From: Leptospira fainei serovar Hurstbridge str. BUT 6
GTDB lineage: Bacteria > Spirochaetota > Leptospiria > Leptospirales > Leptospiraceae
Length of the DNA: 64,000 nucleotides
Assembly (NCBI RefSeq): GCF_000306235.2
Contig: NZ_AKWZ02000001.1
Span: 1-64,000 of the forward strand
Direction of reading: 5' to 3'
The notes under the pieces were generated by a model. The model was given only the letters and a program-made list of their open reading frames with translations, was not told the origin of the DNA and ran no database searches. Below are positions 1 through 10,012 of this stretch, piece by piece. How positions within the stretch are numbered: position 1 is the stretch's first letter; the number at the start of each line of letters is the position of its first letter. Made by a program: the position numbers and the translations under genes.

Positions 1-395
<395 letters not shown>

Positions 396-592
396 TATCA
401 CCCTTGCGGGCAATATTAAATTAGAGCGTCTATCTGGTGACCGGGTATCAAACCGGTCTATTCCGGAACTGAAAACCTTATTTCAGGTTTCGCTGGAATT
501 GTGTTTTTTCGGGTTCAGAATGATTCAGGTCGAATCATCCTAAATGCGATCAATCTCTTTCAAGATCAATCGCGGGTCACGCTACTCTATTC

Positions 593-606
593 GTTTTCAA
601 AGAACT
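593..606 (-). promoter_or_regulatory. boxA antitermination element in the rRNA leader
   Basis: The minus strand reads GTTCTTTGAAAACG here, close to the boxA sequences of bacterial rRNA leaders, which bind NusB/NusE to prevent premature termination. It lies about 200 nt upstream of the mature 16S 5' end, inside the predicted leader transcript, where such elements are expected. Recognised by motif only. Confidence 0.6.
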
Positions 607-660
607 TCTACTTCCCTCAAGCACTCTCCCTCTCGGGCGCCTCTCTCAGGTGCGTTATCC

Positions 661-710
661 ACAATAATTACGTCTCCACACCGGTCAATACCTTTTTATA
701 TTTTTTAACC
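661..710 (-). promoter_or_regulatory. candidate rRNA promoter with A-rich upstream element
   Basis: On the minus strand a -35 hexamer TTGACC (683-688) is followed after 16 nt by TATTGT (661-666). Directly upstream of the -35 is an A/T-rich stretch (691-710) resembling an UP element. Transcription would start near 654, giving a leader of roughly 260 nt that contains the boxA. The combination of UP-like tract, -35 and boxA supports this being the main rrs promoter. The -10 is imperfect. Confidence 0.45.
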
Positions 711-896
711 AACAACCACGCTGAAATTCTACGTAAATAGTGAAAATTATTCTGATTAAATGTAAGTCTCGCTGTGACTATTATTTATCCATTACGGCCG
801 TCCACACGCGTCTCGAACGCCTTGGATTGCTAATGTATAATAAAATAATAATATTCTATCGGAATTTTTCCTAGGATTCAGGGGGCCAAACTTGCG

Positions 897-919
897 AATC
901 GACGACTAATTCGTCGATT
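897..919. repeat. 9-bp inverted repeat downstream of the barrel protein gene
   Basis: AATCGACGA and TCGTCGATT are perfect 9-bp arms around a 5-nt loop. The hairpin sits 8 bp past the stop codon of the barrel gene on the minus strand. No U-tract follows on either strand, so it is not a classical intrinsic terminator. It may stabilise the 3' end of the mRNA. Confidence 0.5.
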
Positions 920-927
920 GGCGGAAG

Positions 928-2271
928 CTATAAATATTTTGTATAACCTATCGAGAAGTAGTAGATCGCTCGAACAATAGATTGACTCTGATAGGAATCT
1001 ATGATCACTTTCTGAGCGATCGGATCATGAACGTTATTATAGACGGCTTGCTTAAAGGCGTTATTATACATCCCGTATTGTTTGGACGGGTCGACCGTAA
1101 GCCCATCCTCATTTTGATAACGGCCTCTAATATTATCGAAATAGTAACTGTTGTCGTAAATCTCCAAATCCGGTCGGTAAGCGACATTCGCCGAAAGAAA
1201 AAAAGACCCGATCGAATATTTCGCCGTAGTGGTTATATCCGAAAATCCGGATCGATTATCCGCAGGATTATTCCTGATGATGTATCCGATCGAAGTTGAA
1301 AGAGAAAGCTTCATCGATTCGCGAAACTTAAATTCATGACTTAATTCGAATGGAATATACCCCCAACCTTTGTTAATTCCAGTCGTTGCCGAAAGATTAT
1401 CGGGGTCGGTCGTTTTATAAAAGGAAAGTTTCGGATTTAAAAATTTAGCGACCGGAATTTCCCAATTCACAAAGAATTGCGTCCAGGAAAATCGATCTTT
1501 CGCGAGAAACGTATTATAGGAAAAGAACCCTACGTTTATATTTCCGAATTTCGATTTGCTAAGCTCATAAGTGACCTCGATTTCCCCTCCGTTATCCCAC
1601 TTTAGGCCGTTATCCTCCTTATAAGGATGAACATACCTTGGGTCGAAAGGAAGCTGCCCTTGCATTAACGCAGGTTGATAATAACCTAACAGCTCAGGTC
1701 CTCCGGGACCGTTTTGCAAAAACCTTTGATCCGAATCGCGATTTCCCAGGTGGTTTAGGAACAAGTTAAACCAAAATTCAACGGTAAGCCGATCCGTTAC
1801 GGGAATTTCGATCGAAGGTTGAAAGGTATAAGCCGGCAAGAACGATTTGTAAGCGATGTTATCCCTTTGACTGATGGATTCGCTCCCGAACGTATTCCCT
1901 CTAAAAACAAAGTCAGTGGCAAATTCTACGTTAACTTCGATCTTATCATCTTCTTCGTCGTCTTCTTCCTTGTCCGATTGTTTCGCAAGGAGAGGAGGAT
2001 GATTCTCTTCTTCGTCGTCATCGCCCTCTTGCTCTTCCGCAGCTTTGGCATCGAGCTTCGTTTGTTTCTTTATGTCCTTACCATTCGAACCCGGGTTGGC
2101 CTTTCCGTTTTGAACCTTTTGAGCTGAACTCGGTTTTTCCCGTTTTGAATTTTTGGGACCGAAAGGAGAAGAGGAGTTTTGTGCGGTCAGCACGTATAAT
2201 GCGGAAGTCACGCAAAAAAAAAGTAAGACGAACGCAACTTTTGCACGAGACCTATGTGAACAAAGTTGCAT
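928..2271 (-). CDS. putative outer-membrane beta-barrel (porin-like) protein
   Basis: 447 residues. The N-terminus has a basic stretch and a hydrophobic core (about residues 10-30), as in a signal peptide or anchor. A long low-complexity, highly acidic Glu/Asp/Lys region follows (about 55-115). From about residue 115 there are alternating amphipathic strands and many aromatics, ending in YTKYL, typical of an outer-membrane barrel. The strand starting ATDFVFRG resembles the first strand of TorF-type putative porins, which is a family-level guess. A second protein in this window (23553-25145) shares the DFVFRG/DFIWRG start, the VDPSK motif and the FSIG penultimate strand, so the two are paralogues. 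The start ATG has an AAGG ribosome site. Substrate unknown. Confidence 0.8.
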   Translation of the reverse strand: MQLCSHRSRAKVAFVLLFFCVTSALYVLTAQNSSSPFGPKNSKREKPSSAQKVQNGKANPGSNGKDIKKQTKLDAKAAEEQEGDDDEEENHPPLLAKQSDKEEDDEEDDKIEVNVEFATDFVFRGNTFGSESISQRDNIAYKSFLPAYTFQPSIEIPVTDRLTVEFWFNLFLNHLGNRDSDQRFLQNGPGGPELLGYYQPALMQGQLPFDPRYVHPYKEDNGLKWDNGGEIEVTYELSKSKFGNINVGFFSYNTFLAKDRFSWTQFFVNWEIPVAKFLNPKLSFYKTTDPDNLSATTGINKGWGYIPFELSHEFKFRESMKLSLSTSIGYIIRNNPADNRSGFSDITTTAKYSIGSFFLSANVAYRPDLEIYDNSYYFDNIRGRYQNEDGLTVDPSKQYGMYNNAFKQAVYNNVHDPIAQKVIIDSYQSQSIVRAIYYFSIGYTKYL

Positions 2272-2283
2272 TCGATACCTTAT

Positions 2284-3027
2284 TTAAGTATGTAGGTAGT
2301 CCATTATCCCTATCACTAGTTCTAGAAGGATGAGAACTACGATCATGTATTCGGCGAGCATTTCCCAGAATAAAAACTTCTTTTCGGAAACTCTTTCCAA
2401 AAGTAGTTCCAAAGCTTCCTGGATGGATTCCCAAGATCCCATCAAGGATTCCAACTCTTCTACGGTCGGTCCTTGCTTTCCCGCTCCGAATTCTCGTAAC
2501 TCTTTCCAGTTTGTGTTGAATGGTTCCGTAAGTAAAGAACAAGTTGATTCTAACTTAACAAGTAACGTTAGACTGCGGTCATGTTTTTCCCGAATTTCGT
2601 CCGCGGTTAGTAATTGTAACGTGGTCACTTTAGAATATTTCGATAAACTTCGAACCACCCACTCTTTGGACTGCTCCAAAAAAGAACCTGCATTTTCAAA
2701 AAAAGCGATAAGCGCGGCCCTAGCCGCAAAAAGGGTGGTCGTTTCCTTTTGTCGCGAATTTCCTCTTTCTTTATCTAATCGAATCCATCTGGACATCTCG
2801 GCGATCGAATATCCGTAACCGCTTTTTTTAAGCCAGTCTTCGACAAAAAGAATATCGCCTTCCTCGCCCGAGCCATTCCCTTCAATCACAACGCAATCAA
2901 AAGGAAAGCCGAGAGTCCATGCCCGTTTTGTTGGAGATGAAATGGAGCCGATTCCAGCAGGTAGCCCGGAGTCGGTTTTGCTTCGAGATAAGAAATACAC
3001 CCTAAAGAGCATTTGGCTCTGGGTCAC
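2284..3027 (-). CDS. hypothetical membrane-anchored protein downstream of speE
   Basis: 247 residues. The GTG start overlaps the speE stop codon by 4 nt (GTGA), so it is translationally coupled to the polyamine operon. It is mostly soluble and helical, with one strong hydrophobic segment at the very C-terminus (about residues 225-243). This layout, a soluble N-terminal domain, helical region and C-terminal membrane anchor, recalls the RMD1/DUF155 family, but I see no decisive motif. An in-frame ATG five codons downstream is an alternative start. A role linked to polyamines is inferred only from the operon. Confidence 0.7.
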   Translation of the reverse strand: MTQSQMLFRVYFLSRSKTDSGLPAGIGSISSPTKRAWTLGFPFDCVVIEGNGSGEEGDILFVEDWLKKSGYGYSIAEMSRWIRLDKERGNSRQKETTTLFAARAALIAFFENAGSFLEQSKEWVVRSLSKYSKVTTLQLLTADEIREKHDRSLTLLVKLESTCSLLTEPFNTNWKELREFGAGKQGPTVEELESLMGSWESIQEALELLLERVSEKKFLFWEMLAEYMIVVLILLELVIGIMDYLHT

Positions 3028-3974
3028 TTTTTATCCCCCTTTCTGAATTCTCTGTCTCTAGGAAAGAATTTTAAAGGCTGTCCGTCTTCCAAGATGGAAC
3101 CGTCCAGAGTTAGATATTTACGTAGATCCTTTGATAAGGAAAAAATTCCCTTATAAGTAATTTCGTCGAACGCAAATAGTTTCGAAGGTAGATTTCTTTT
3201 TTCCAGTTTTTGTACCAAAACTTCGGTGGAAAGAATCGGATTTCCCGTATTGGAAGCGATGATAAATCCCCAAGTTGAAGTAAATGATGGAACATATATA
3301 CTATAACTTTCCACGGATGAGAAAGATTGGCGAATCGTTCTCCGTAGAGTAGCATGCTGTTCCCATACCGAAGGCGAAAGTTCCAGCGCTTGGAGAGCCA
3401 GATATCCGTCCTTATTTAATTTCTTAGCGCAAAGTGCATAGAATTCACGGGTATACAATCGGATCGCAGGTCCGTCCAAAAGAATGTCGGTGATGTCCGT
3501 GATGATAACGTCGAAAGTTTCATTCGTTTCTTCCAGATACTTCCGGCCATCCATATGCAATAACTTTGTACGCGAATCGGAAAACGCTGCCGAATTCCAA
3601 TCCGGTAGTTTGTCTTTGCAAAAATCCACGAATTGCCCGTCAATATCCACCATTACAGCCAATTCTACGCTCGGGTGTTTAAGAACTTCCCGAAGAGTCG
3701 CTCCTTCGCCGCCCCCCAAAATCAGAACTTTCTTAGGTTCGGGATGAGCTAACATCGCCGGCTGAACCAAGCACTCATGAAACAAATGCTCGTCAGCCTC
3801 GGCAGATTGTACCGCTCCATCCAGCACCATTGTTCTTCCAAAAGCAGTAAGATTGTGCAGCTCAACTTGTTGGAACTCCGTCCGGAAGCTCGTTGAGTTC
3901 TTCTCTTTTAAGAACTGGTGCATTTCTCGATAGTCTACCTGCTCGGTAAACCACGACTTTGTAGTCGAATCCAT
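3024..3974 (-). CDS. speE: spermidine synthase (polyamine aminopropyltransferase)
   Basis: 316 residues, slightly longer than the usual 280-310. It transfers the aminopropyl group of decarboxylated S-adenosylmethionine to putrescine. The AdoMet-type motif GGGEGATLREVLKH and the following acidic VDID are clear, as is the DVIITDITD active-site block followed by LYTREFY. The usual TDP near the catalytic Asp reads TDI here. It sits 23 bp downstream of speD and overlaps the next gene, forming a compact polyamine operon on the minus strand. Confidence 0.93.
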   Translation of the reverse strand: MDSTTKSWFTEQVDYREMHQFLKEKNSTSFRTEFQQVELHNLTAFGRTMVLDGAVQSAEADEHLFHECLVQPAMLAHPEPKKVLILGGGEGATLREVLKHPSVELAVMVDIDGQFVDFCKDKLPDWNSAAFSDSRTKLLHMDGRKYLEETNETFDVIITDITDILLDGPAIRLYTREFYALCAKKLNKDGYLALQALELSPSVWEQHATLRRTIRQSFSSVESYSIYVPSFTSTWGFIIASNTGNPILSTEVLVQKLEKRNLPSKLFAFDEITYKGIFSLSKDLRKYLTLDGSILEDGQPLKFFPRDREFRKGDKK

Positions 3975-3997
3975 TTTACTTTCCTTTAGCCTCTGTC

Positions 3998-4414
3998 TTA
4001 GGCAGAGCGCTCCTCATAACGATTGATTACCTTTGTAGGTTTCCATAAATTTTGCAGATAAGCGCCGAAAGGAATCACATCGATCGTTTTACCGCAAGTA
4101 AATATATCTAAAAAGCAGGAGTTGAATTCTGGATACGTGTGGATACTTGCATGCGATTCCGAAAGCAAGAATAGAATCGTTACTCCGTGCGGGTCAAACC
4201 GATGTTCCACCTTATTCAGAATCGTAGCTCCGATCGAAACGATCGCTTCTTCCATATCCTTAGCAATCTGCTCGGCATCGTCTAAATCGATTTGGCATCC
4301 GACAAAATCGGTCATTAAATGCCTTCCGTAAAATTCGTATCCGAGTTCCTTTTCTAGCTCCATTTTACCATTTTCGATTGGCTTTACCAGATCTTTAGTA
4401 TGAATAATTGACAT
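3998..4414 (-). CDS. speD: S-adenosylmethionine decarboxylase proenzyme, prokaryotic class
   Basis: 138 residues from the chosen ATG, which has an AGAGGAAAT ribosome site. An upstream in-frame start would add 38 residues with no family resemblance. The enzyme self-cleaves to make a pyruvoyl cofactor and supplies decarboxylated AdoMet to SpeE. The processing site is Glu86-Ser87 in SESH. His92 (HTYPE) and Cys107 (FTCG) lie 5 and 20 residues further on, exactly the spacing known from the Thermotoga and Bacillus enzymes. Upstream of speE in the same orientation. Confidence 0.94.
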   Translation of the reverse strand: MSIIHTKDLVKPIENGKMELEKELGYEFYGRHLMTDFVGCQIDLDDAEQIAKDMEEAIVSIGATILNKVEHRFDPHGVTILFLLSESHASIHTYPEFNSCFLDIFTCGKTIDVIPFGAYLQNLWKPTKVINRYEERSA

Positions 4415-4537
4415 AAAAATAATATTTCCTCTTTTTCTAACAAAGAAGTAGAGCGGCGTAGTACACCCGCACCCTTCCATCCGCCGAATCCGGGTATATA
4501 GTTTTTTCCCAAATTCGAAACTGATCAATGTTCTAGG

Positions 4538-4933
4538 TTAAGTTGATATTGGAGGCGGGAGTGAGAGAAGAATATAGAGTAGAAGAGGGAAGATTTTTAA
4601 TCCTCCCGAGATATCGATAAAAAAGCTAGTCGATCCGGATTGGACTAATCGGAAACCGTGGAGAGGTAGATATTCCCCCTCGGATTCACTTTTGGTTTGA
4701 GCTTCGAAATAAGACCCGGTGTAAAGGCCTTCCCGCTCATGAACATTATGCCTTTGCGTCTTTAGAATTAAAACTTCTCGGCTAACCCCGGACCAATCGC
4801 CATCCAAGATATCGATCGTATCTATTACGGCGTCCATCGCAAGGCAATACAGCAGGGTACTCAGAATCGCAGATTGGAAAATCTTAAATCTTCCCCCATT
4901 CCGTTCCCCAGTATTTACAACGGCGAATTGCAT
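4538..4933 (-). CDS. small hypothetical protein with hydrophobic termini
   Basis: 131 residues, not recognised. A hydrophobic segment near residues 18-37 and a second at the C-terminus (about 110-128) flank a polar middle. The composition of the middle part looks like real protein rather than a shadow, and no competing open frame of quality exists here. It could be a small membrane protein with both ends in the membrane. It lies 123 bp upstream of speD in the same orientation. The start is uncertain; the ribosome site is weak. Confidence 0.5.
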   Translation of the reverse strand: MQFAVVNTGERNGGRFKIFQSAILSTLLYCLAMDAVIDTIDILDGDWSGVSREVLILKTQRHNVHEREGLYTGSYFEAQTKSESEGEYLPLHGFRLVQSGSTSFFIDISGGLKIFPLLLYILLSLPPPIST

Positions 4934-5160
4934 ATGCTTCTTAGACGATTGTTAGGAAGAATCCCTAAGTCAATTCTTAAAAGAATAAATTCCCACTTTT
5001 TGCACACTAATTATGCCATTTGTGTTACTTACGAACAAGAAAATGGGACATATAAGGTTGCAAAAAAGAGGGGAAATTGTCGAAAAATCGATACGAGTTT
5101 TGAACGAAGTGCCGCGCATCCTGCTTGCGAAACCGGCTCTTCCTCAAATCATAGAATTCA

Positions 5161-6162
5161 ATGAGTTCTTATTTTTCGCCCGGGAAATTTGATAAATCCA
5201 CAGGTTCAAACGGCCTTCCCCACGCAAAAAAACAGTCTAGAGCCCTGGTAGTTGCAGGGGGCGGTATGAAAGGATCGTTCGCAGGGGGAGCCTTATACGC
5301 CTTAAATCAGTATGTACCCTCGACATTCTTCGATTTAATCGTAGGAGTGTCATCGGGATCCTGTGCGGCAGCCTATTATACTACCGGTTACGAGGCGGGC
5401 CAAGAAGAAAGTCTCCGAATTCTGGATATTTGGAGAAAAGAATTAGTTGGAAATAAGCTCATCAACCTACTGAACCCGTTTAAAGGTAAAACAATTCTGG
5501 ATCAGGAATATTTGATCGATTATTTATTCGGCGCCAAGTATCGCCTTCCTTCCGAATATCTGGAGAAAAAAGAGACAACTCCTTTCTACGTCGTCGTAAC
5601 CAATTTAGCTAAAATCAGGGCCGAATATGTCCGAGCTACGACTTCGAATGTATTGAACTTATTGAAAGCCGCCACCTCCCTGCCGATCGCCACCCGAGGA
5701 AAATGGAAATTGGAGGAGGAATACTTCGGAGACGGAGGTATTTCCGATCCGATTCCCTTAGAGAAAGTAATCGAAGCCGGCTATAAGGATATAACGGTCG
5801 TGCTGAATTCTCCGAAAGAAGATCTCTCGGATCCGATTCCTAACTTCCAAGGATGGCTTTCGTATCCGTCGGATAAAAAACTCTATCATATGATTACGAA
5901 GGTCCACCACACGATGTACAATCGCGCGGTGAAAATCATGCAATCGCCGCCTAAGGGAATTAAGATTCGAGTCATTGCCCCGAAGATCTCCGAGTTAAGC
6001 ATGGTGAGCACGAGTGCAAGATTATTAAATCGCTCCGTTACCCGAGGAATGGAAGCCGGCCATCGAGCCGTTACCAATCTGCTCGCAGAACTTTCATCCT
6101 TACGAAATAAATCCAAAATTTTTCAAAAACTTTGGATACCGACCGTCAAACCGGACCTATGA
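5161..6162 (+). CDS. patatin-like phospholipase
   Basis: 333 residues. Patatin enzymes hydrolyse acyl esters of phospholipids with a Ser-Asp dyad. The oxyanion-hole motif GGGMKG lies at residues 33-38. The nucleophile elbow G-V-S-S-G puts the catalytic Ser at 64, and the D-G-G motif gives catalytic Asp191. There is no signal peptide, so a cytoplasmic or membrane-peripheral place is likely. The length and single patatin domain resemble E. coli YjjU. It converges with the next gene, with only 7 bp between their stop codons. Confidence 0.92.
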   Translation: MSSYFSPGKFDKSTGSNGLPHAKKQSRALVVAGGGMKGSFAGGALYALNQYVPSTFFDLIVGVSSGSCAAAYYTTGYEAGQEESLRILDIWRKELVGNKLINLLNPFKGKTILDQEYLIDYLFGAKYRLPSEYLEKKETTPFYVVVTNLAKIRAEYVRATTSNVLNLLKAATSLPIATRGKWKLEEEYFGDGGISDPIPLEKVIEAGYKDITVVLNSPKEDLSDPIPNFQGWLSYPSDKKLYHMITKVHHTMYNRAVKIMQSPPKGIKIRVIAPKISELSMVSTSARLLNRSVTRGMEAGHRAVTNLLAELSSLRNKSKIFQKLWIPTVKPDL

Positions 6163-6169
6163 CCGATCG

Positions 6170-7012
6170 CTACGCAACTTTGGAAATTCCGATCTCCTTC
6201 CAATAACCGCGCTCCCGAATCGTTCGAATCGCATCGTAATAAATTCGGCGAACACTATGTTCGCTAAAACTCAAATAAGCGCTAATTCGCCGAAAACTTT
6301 TTTCGTCGCTGATGCGATCCATTTTTCCGAGTCGATCATTCTTCCTTTGCCTCCATTTAGTTACTTCATCTTGATCGGCCGAGTGGATCCGTCCAAAAAG
6401 TACCAATAACTGATCCGAAATCGCTTTCCTCCTCAGTCTTTGAGTTCTGATCTCCTCTTCATCCTCCCTTAAATATGTCCGAAGCTCGAAGTCTATCAGA
6501 TCCAACCTGGATCTTAATAACCGGATATCCCTCAAGTTTAATCGAATTTGATGCCTCATCTTTACGATCAGGCATGCTATCGGAGAAAGTTCGGACAAAG
6601 TTTTCCGTACCAGAGCGCTGACGTTTTCCTCTTCCAAAACGATCTTCCCTTCGAAGTCGTCGCCTTCATCATATCCGCGCTCTTCGGATATCAGGATTAA
6701 CTTCTCTCGTCTTCCTTTGGAAATTTCCTTTTTCCTTTGATTTAAAATCAAATTCTTAATGAAAACCGTTAGGTACGCCGGGAAATTACTATAGTTTCTT
6801 GTTTGAAAAATCTCCAAACATCGATCCGCATTTTGGATCAGATGTAAAGTCACTTCGGAACTAGCATCCTCGTCCAATTGAAATCGACCTAGGCAAATCT
6901 CCCTAACCCATACCCAGGCTTCTTTCAGAAACGCGTCCTTCCTGCCCGTATTAAAATATTCTTGAACTGATAAGTTTAATCTTTGATCTCGATTCAGCAT
7001 GAACTCATTCAA
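6170..7012 (-). CDS. divergent sigma-70-family (ECF-like) sigma factor with inserted helical segment
   Basis: 280 residues. Residues about 25-100 look like sigma region 2: helical, ending with an FPAYLTVFIKNLILNQ block that parallels the FxxWLxxIaxNxxxd signature of ECF factors. Region 4 starts at LSELSPIACLIVKMRH. About 60 charged residues follow before the presumptive helix-turn-helix (ISAYLSFSEHSVRRIYYDAIRTIRER) at the C-terminus. Normal ECF factors are about 190 residues with a compact region 4, so the insertion is unusual. No anti-sigma gene is adjacent. The family call rests on weak motifs. Confidence 0.65.
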   Translation of the reverse strand: MNEFMLNRDQRLNLSVQEYFNTGRKDAFLKEAWVWVREICLGRFQLDEDASSEVTLHLIQNADRCLEIFQTRNYSNFPAYLTVFIKNLILNQRKKEISKGRREKLILISEERGYDEGDDFEGKIVLEEENVSALVRKTLSELSPIACLIVKMRHQIRLNLRDIRLLRSRLDLIDFELRTYLREDEEEIRTQRLRRKAISDQLLVLFGRIHSADQDEVTKWRQRKNDRLGKMDRISDEKSFRRISAYLSFSEHSVRRIYYDAIRTIRERGYWKEIGISKVA

Positions 7013-7169
7013 AAGAACCGAAGATTTTTATCCAGCAATTCAGAAATGCGGAGTGTGCACGTTATCCGCCATTCCTTAGCTAACGCGTAATTTTCCGATT
7101 TTTTTCTCGGCTGAAGAACTCGCACGACTACTCCGATGCGCTTCAAATCGGTTCGCAAAAGAAAAAATC

Positions 7170-7733
7170 TTATGCGGGAAGAATTCCCGGATCAAAATCC
7201 TCCGAAGGAATCGGAGTGCAACCCGGTAATTTTGTCCAATCCGGATGATCTCCTATATGACGATACGTATGCTTCCAAAGGATCCTATCTTTTAAAACGA
7301 GAAAGGCGCCCGGCATTTGTAATAAGTGCTGCCCCTGCACTCCGTAAAAATTCCCTTTTGTAACGGCACGCAATGCACTGACCCAAACCTCCGGTCCTGC
7401 GAGTTCGAGAAATCCCCCGTCATGAAGTTCGGCCAATCGGAAAAGAATCGTTTTCGGATCAGCAATCGCGCTCGCTTCGGGCCAAAATCGTTGAAAGAAT
7501 TCCTCCCCGTCGCGGGCCATATCGGGATAAATGAATAACACAGGAGGAAAAGCCGGCATCGATTCCGCCATTAATCTCAGATCGGCTACTGTTTCCCTGC
7601 AAAAAATACAACCAAGGTGGCGAAGAAAGATTAATAAACTGGGTTTAGCCGGAAGATTTTCTCCCAGAACGGTTCCGACCAATCGCCGACCTTCTACCGG
7701 ATGAGACAAAAATTCTTTCGGAAGGAATTTCAT
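7170..7733 (-). CDS. thioredoxin-fold protein, AhpC/TSA-like (PRX-like 2 type)
   Basis: 187 residues. The segment [22 protein letters not shown] is the hallmark of the peroxiredoxin-like AhpC-TSA_2 group, with a CxxC (Cys-Ile-Phe-Cys) at the start of the first helix. The rest fits a thioredoxin fold: [10 protein letters not shown] strand, then [19 protein letters not shown] near the end. No signal peptide, so cytoplasmic. It is likely a thiol oxidoreductase or reductive detoxification enzyme; the substrate is not predictable. It is divergent from the terC-like gene with about 80 bp between the starts. Confidence 0.82.
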   Translation of the reverse strand: MKFLPKEFLSHPVEGRRLVGTVLGENLPAKPSLLIFLRHLGCIFCRETVADLRLMAESMPAFPPVLFIYPDMARDGEEFFQRFWPEASAIADPKTILFRLAELHDGGFLELAGPEVWVSALRAVTKGNFYGVQGQHLLQMPGAFLVLKDRILWKHTYRHIGDHPDWTKLPGCTPIPSEDFDPGILPA

Positions 7734-7814
7734 TTTGCACGACCAAAATCAGCCATTTCCGTGCTGTCGGAAATCGATTGTATTTCTAGGTTTCTATACA
7801 ATTTTCTTCTCCGA

Positions 7815-8528
7815 ATGGAATCACAAATATTAGACTCTCTCATAGCCTTGTTTTCTCTCACTGCTATGGAAGTCGTTCTCGGAATCGATAATATCGTTTT
7901 CCTATCCATCATCGTGGGCAAACTACCGAAAAATCGCCGGGCACAAGGTCGGAGCGTCGGATTGATAGCCGCGCTTGGATTAAGAATCGTTCTATTATTC
8001 GCAGTTAGCTGGTTGGCAAATCTTACGAATGAATTAATTGCTATCTCCAACTTTAGCGTTTCCGGAAGAGATTTAATCATGTTATCGGGAGGCCTTTTCT
8101 TAATCGCCAAAAGCACAAGCGAGATCCACCATAAGATCGAACTAGGAGAAAAAAGTTCCCAGTCGGAGCCGAAAAAAGCATCTTTTGCGAATGTGGTAAC
8201 ACAGATAATAATACTAGATATCATCTTTTCAGTCGATTCCATTATCACTGCCGTCGGTCTATCCGGAGATTTTTATATAATGGTAATCGCAGTAATACTT
8301 TCATTAGTTATCATGTTGATTTTTTCGGGAACGGTTAGCGATTTTATAAATAATCACCCTACCATGAAAATTTTGGCCTTATCATTTCTGATAATGATCG
8401 GAGTCATGTTATTTGCCGATGGACTTCATTTTCATATCCCCAAGGGTTACATCTACTTCGCAATGGCATTCTCACTTTTGGTGGAATTCATAAATATGCG
8501 GGCTCGAAAGGTAGATCCTTCCCAGTAA
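7815..8528 (+). CDS. TerC-family integral membrane protein
   Basis: 237 residues from the ATG at 7815. An upstream frame extension overlaps the divergent neighbour and lacks family similarity. About seven membrane segments are visible. The family signatures are [16 protein letters not shown] near the start and the second repeat with [18 protein letters not shown]. Both carry conserved acidic residues in the membrane, thought to bind metal ions. TerC proteins export manganese or load metals into exported proteins in several bacteria; the exact role here is not known. The 3' end overlaps the convergent dipeptidase gene by 41 bp. Confidence 0.92.
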   Translation: MESQILDSLIALFSLTAMEVVLGIDNIVFLSIIVGKLPKNRRAQGRSVGLIAALGLRIVLLFAVSWLANLTNELIAISNFSVSGRDLIMLSGGLFLIAKSTSEIHHKIELGEKSSQSEPKKASFANVVTQIIILDIIFSVDSIITAVGLSGDFYIMVIAVILSLVIMLIFSGTVSDFINNHPTMKILALSFLIMIGVMLFADGLHFHIPKGYIYFAMAFSLLVEFINMRARKVDPSQ

Positions 8529-9939
8529 GCACCGAATCGGTAATTCTGGCTTTTTTATTCCATAAAAACCAACTAACTCTGTAAAGAGGATCGAACCATG
8601 GACGCGCGAAGAGCCTTCCCTTAACGGCCAATTCGGCGACCTGCATTCTCCATTTTTGATACGACCGTACGGCTCCGACGATCGCATCCTCCGATAAAGT
8701 ATCCAAAGATGCACCCTTCCCTTTTTTAGAGAGAATGCTTTGGCTTTTTCTCAAAAGGGATTCCTGCACATCTTTTAATTCCGCTCCGAAAACGGAAATG
8801 GCGTCCGAATAATTTCTGAGACAAAGTCTATACAAAGTTTCGTGACTCCACCAAAGCGAAGTATCAGGGGTAGCGCCGGGTTGAACGATCGTACCTTCTA
8901 ATGCCGCCTTTCCAGGAATGGAGAAAGGGAGAAAAATGGAAATCGCCGGAATGGATGCCCCTGTCGCCCAAAACTGGGAACGTTCGGAGTCGGCATCGAT
9001 TTCCGCGACAAAGGATCCGTTCGTTTGATTCGGAGCAATAAATCCCGTCGCGTGCAAGCATACTGAACCCATCCCGGAGTTAGCCGGGGAAAATCCGGAA
9101 TCCTTAGGTGGAAAACCGCCAGGTCCACCACCTACTTTCGATTTTGGGCCCCCTTGCCCTTCTAATCGCAGTATTTCCATCGCTCTGCGGACGCTCATTT
9201 TCTCACCGACGGAGTTTCCTTCTCGCATAGTTATGCCCCTTCGTACTTTACATTTACTGAATGTAGTGTAAAAGGAATCCGAGAAGGATTCTCGAAAAGA
9301 AAAAGTCGCCCCTTTTGCAAGCCAGCCTTGACTACGCGCATAATCGATCGCGTCGGAATGTAAATCATCGTAATCGGATTCCAACGTTAATCCGTTGGAA
9401 ATGGAGTAGAATCCTTTAATTTTTTTCCACGCCCAAAAACGTCCCGCCGTTTCCAGGACGTATGCTTCTTTGGCGTCGGCGATAATAAAGCTATTATGAT
9501 AAAAGAATTTCTTATTTAAATATCCGCCGCACGCGTCTTGGCCGAATTGCTCGATAAGATCGACGATTAATTCAAGAGCATCCTTGGAATTCTGAGATCG
9601 CTCCAGTGCGACGCGAATCATATCCATTCCGGTAAGACCTTTATTCTTTCCCTCTATGCGGATCTTCGTAAAAACGGCTTCATTACCGATGACGACTCCT
9701 TTTGAATTGGCGCCCATTTCGGCTCCCCACATATGAAAGGGTTTAGAAACCAATATTTCATAGGTCTCCTTTACCTGAGGAATATCGCGATAAGTGATTC
9801 TGACCGTATGTGAGGAATTTTTTCTCGCCGGGTAGCGAACCAGACATTGTGCCTCATTCGGCTCCCTGTCCGAATTCTTTCCGAAAATCATTTTCCCGGA
9901 AGCCGTAATATCCGGAGTAGCGACAAATGTATCACACAT
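8488..9939 (-). CDS. C69-family dipeptidase / secernin-like peptidase
   Basis: 483 residues. The sequence begins Met-Cys-Asp-Thr-Phe-Val, so removal of Met exposes Cys2 as the N-terminal nucleophile of the Ntn-hydrolase family C69 (U34). The next signature [12 protein letters not shown] is typical of this family. The length matches secernin-like members. No signal peptide is present, so a cytoplasmic enzyme cleaving dipeptides is likely. It is downstream of the phosphatase/thioesterase pair by 73 bp on the same strand. Confidence 0.9.
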   Translation of the reverse strand: MCDTFVATPDITASGKMIFGKNSDREPNEAQCLVRYPARKNSSHTVRITYRDIPQVKETYEILVSKPFHMWGAEMGANSKGVVIGNEAVFTKIRIEGKNKGLTGMDMIRVALERSQNSKDALELIVDLIEQFGQDACGGYLNKKFFYHNSFIIADAKEAYVLETAGRFWAWKKIKGFYSISNGLTLESDYDDLHSDAIDYARSQGWLAKGATFSFRESFSDSFYTTFSKCKVRRGITMREGNSVGEKMSVRRAMEILRLEGQGGPKSKVGGGPGGFPPKDSGFSPANSGMGSVCLHATGFIAPNQTNGSFVAEIDADSERSQFWATGASIPAISIFLPFSIPGKAALEGTIVQPGATPDTSLWWSHETLYRLCLRNYSDAISVFGAELKDVQESLLRKSQSILSKKGKGASLDTLSEDAIVGAVRSYQKWRMQVAELAVKGRLFARPWFDPLYRVSWFLWNKKARITDSVLTGKDLPFEPAYL

Positions 9940-10012
9940 AGGCCGGAATCTTACTCGGTTTCGGAGTTAGGGCAAGCGGTTTTTAATTCTAAGTTCCCGT
10001 TGGTTTATAGAT

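Noticed and set aside
501..740. 79-codon open frame upstream of 16S
   Set aside because: It overlaps the rRNA leader and promoter on the other strand and has no ribosome site or coherent composition.
5004..5018. 15-mer ACACTAATTATGCCA with 14 of 15 identities to 34883-34897
   Set aside because: With 64 kb on two strands, pairs of this similarity are expected by chance; only the second copy lies in an inverted repeat.
4874..5164. 96-codon plus-strand frame ending at the patatin start
   Set aside because: Overlaps a better minus-strand frame, and its protein is basic with no recognisable feature.
7136..7538. plus-strand open frames between 7136 and 7538
   Set aside because: They run opposite the thioredoxin-fold gene, whose family motif is clear.
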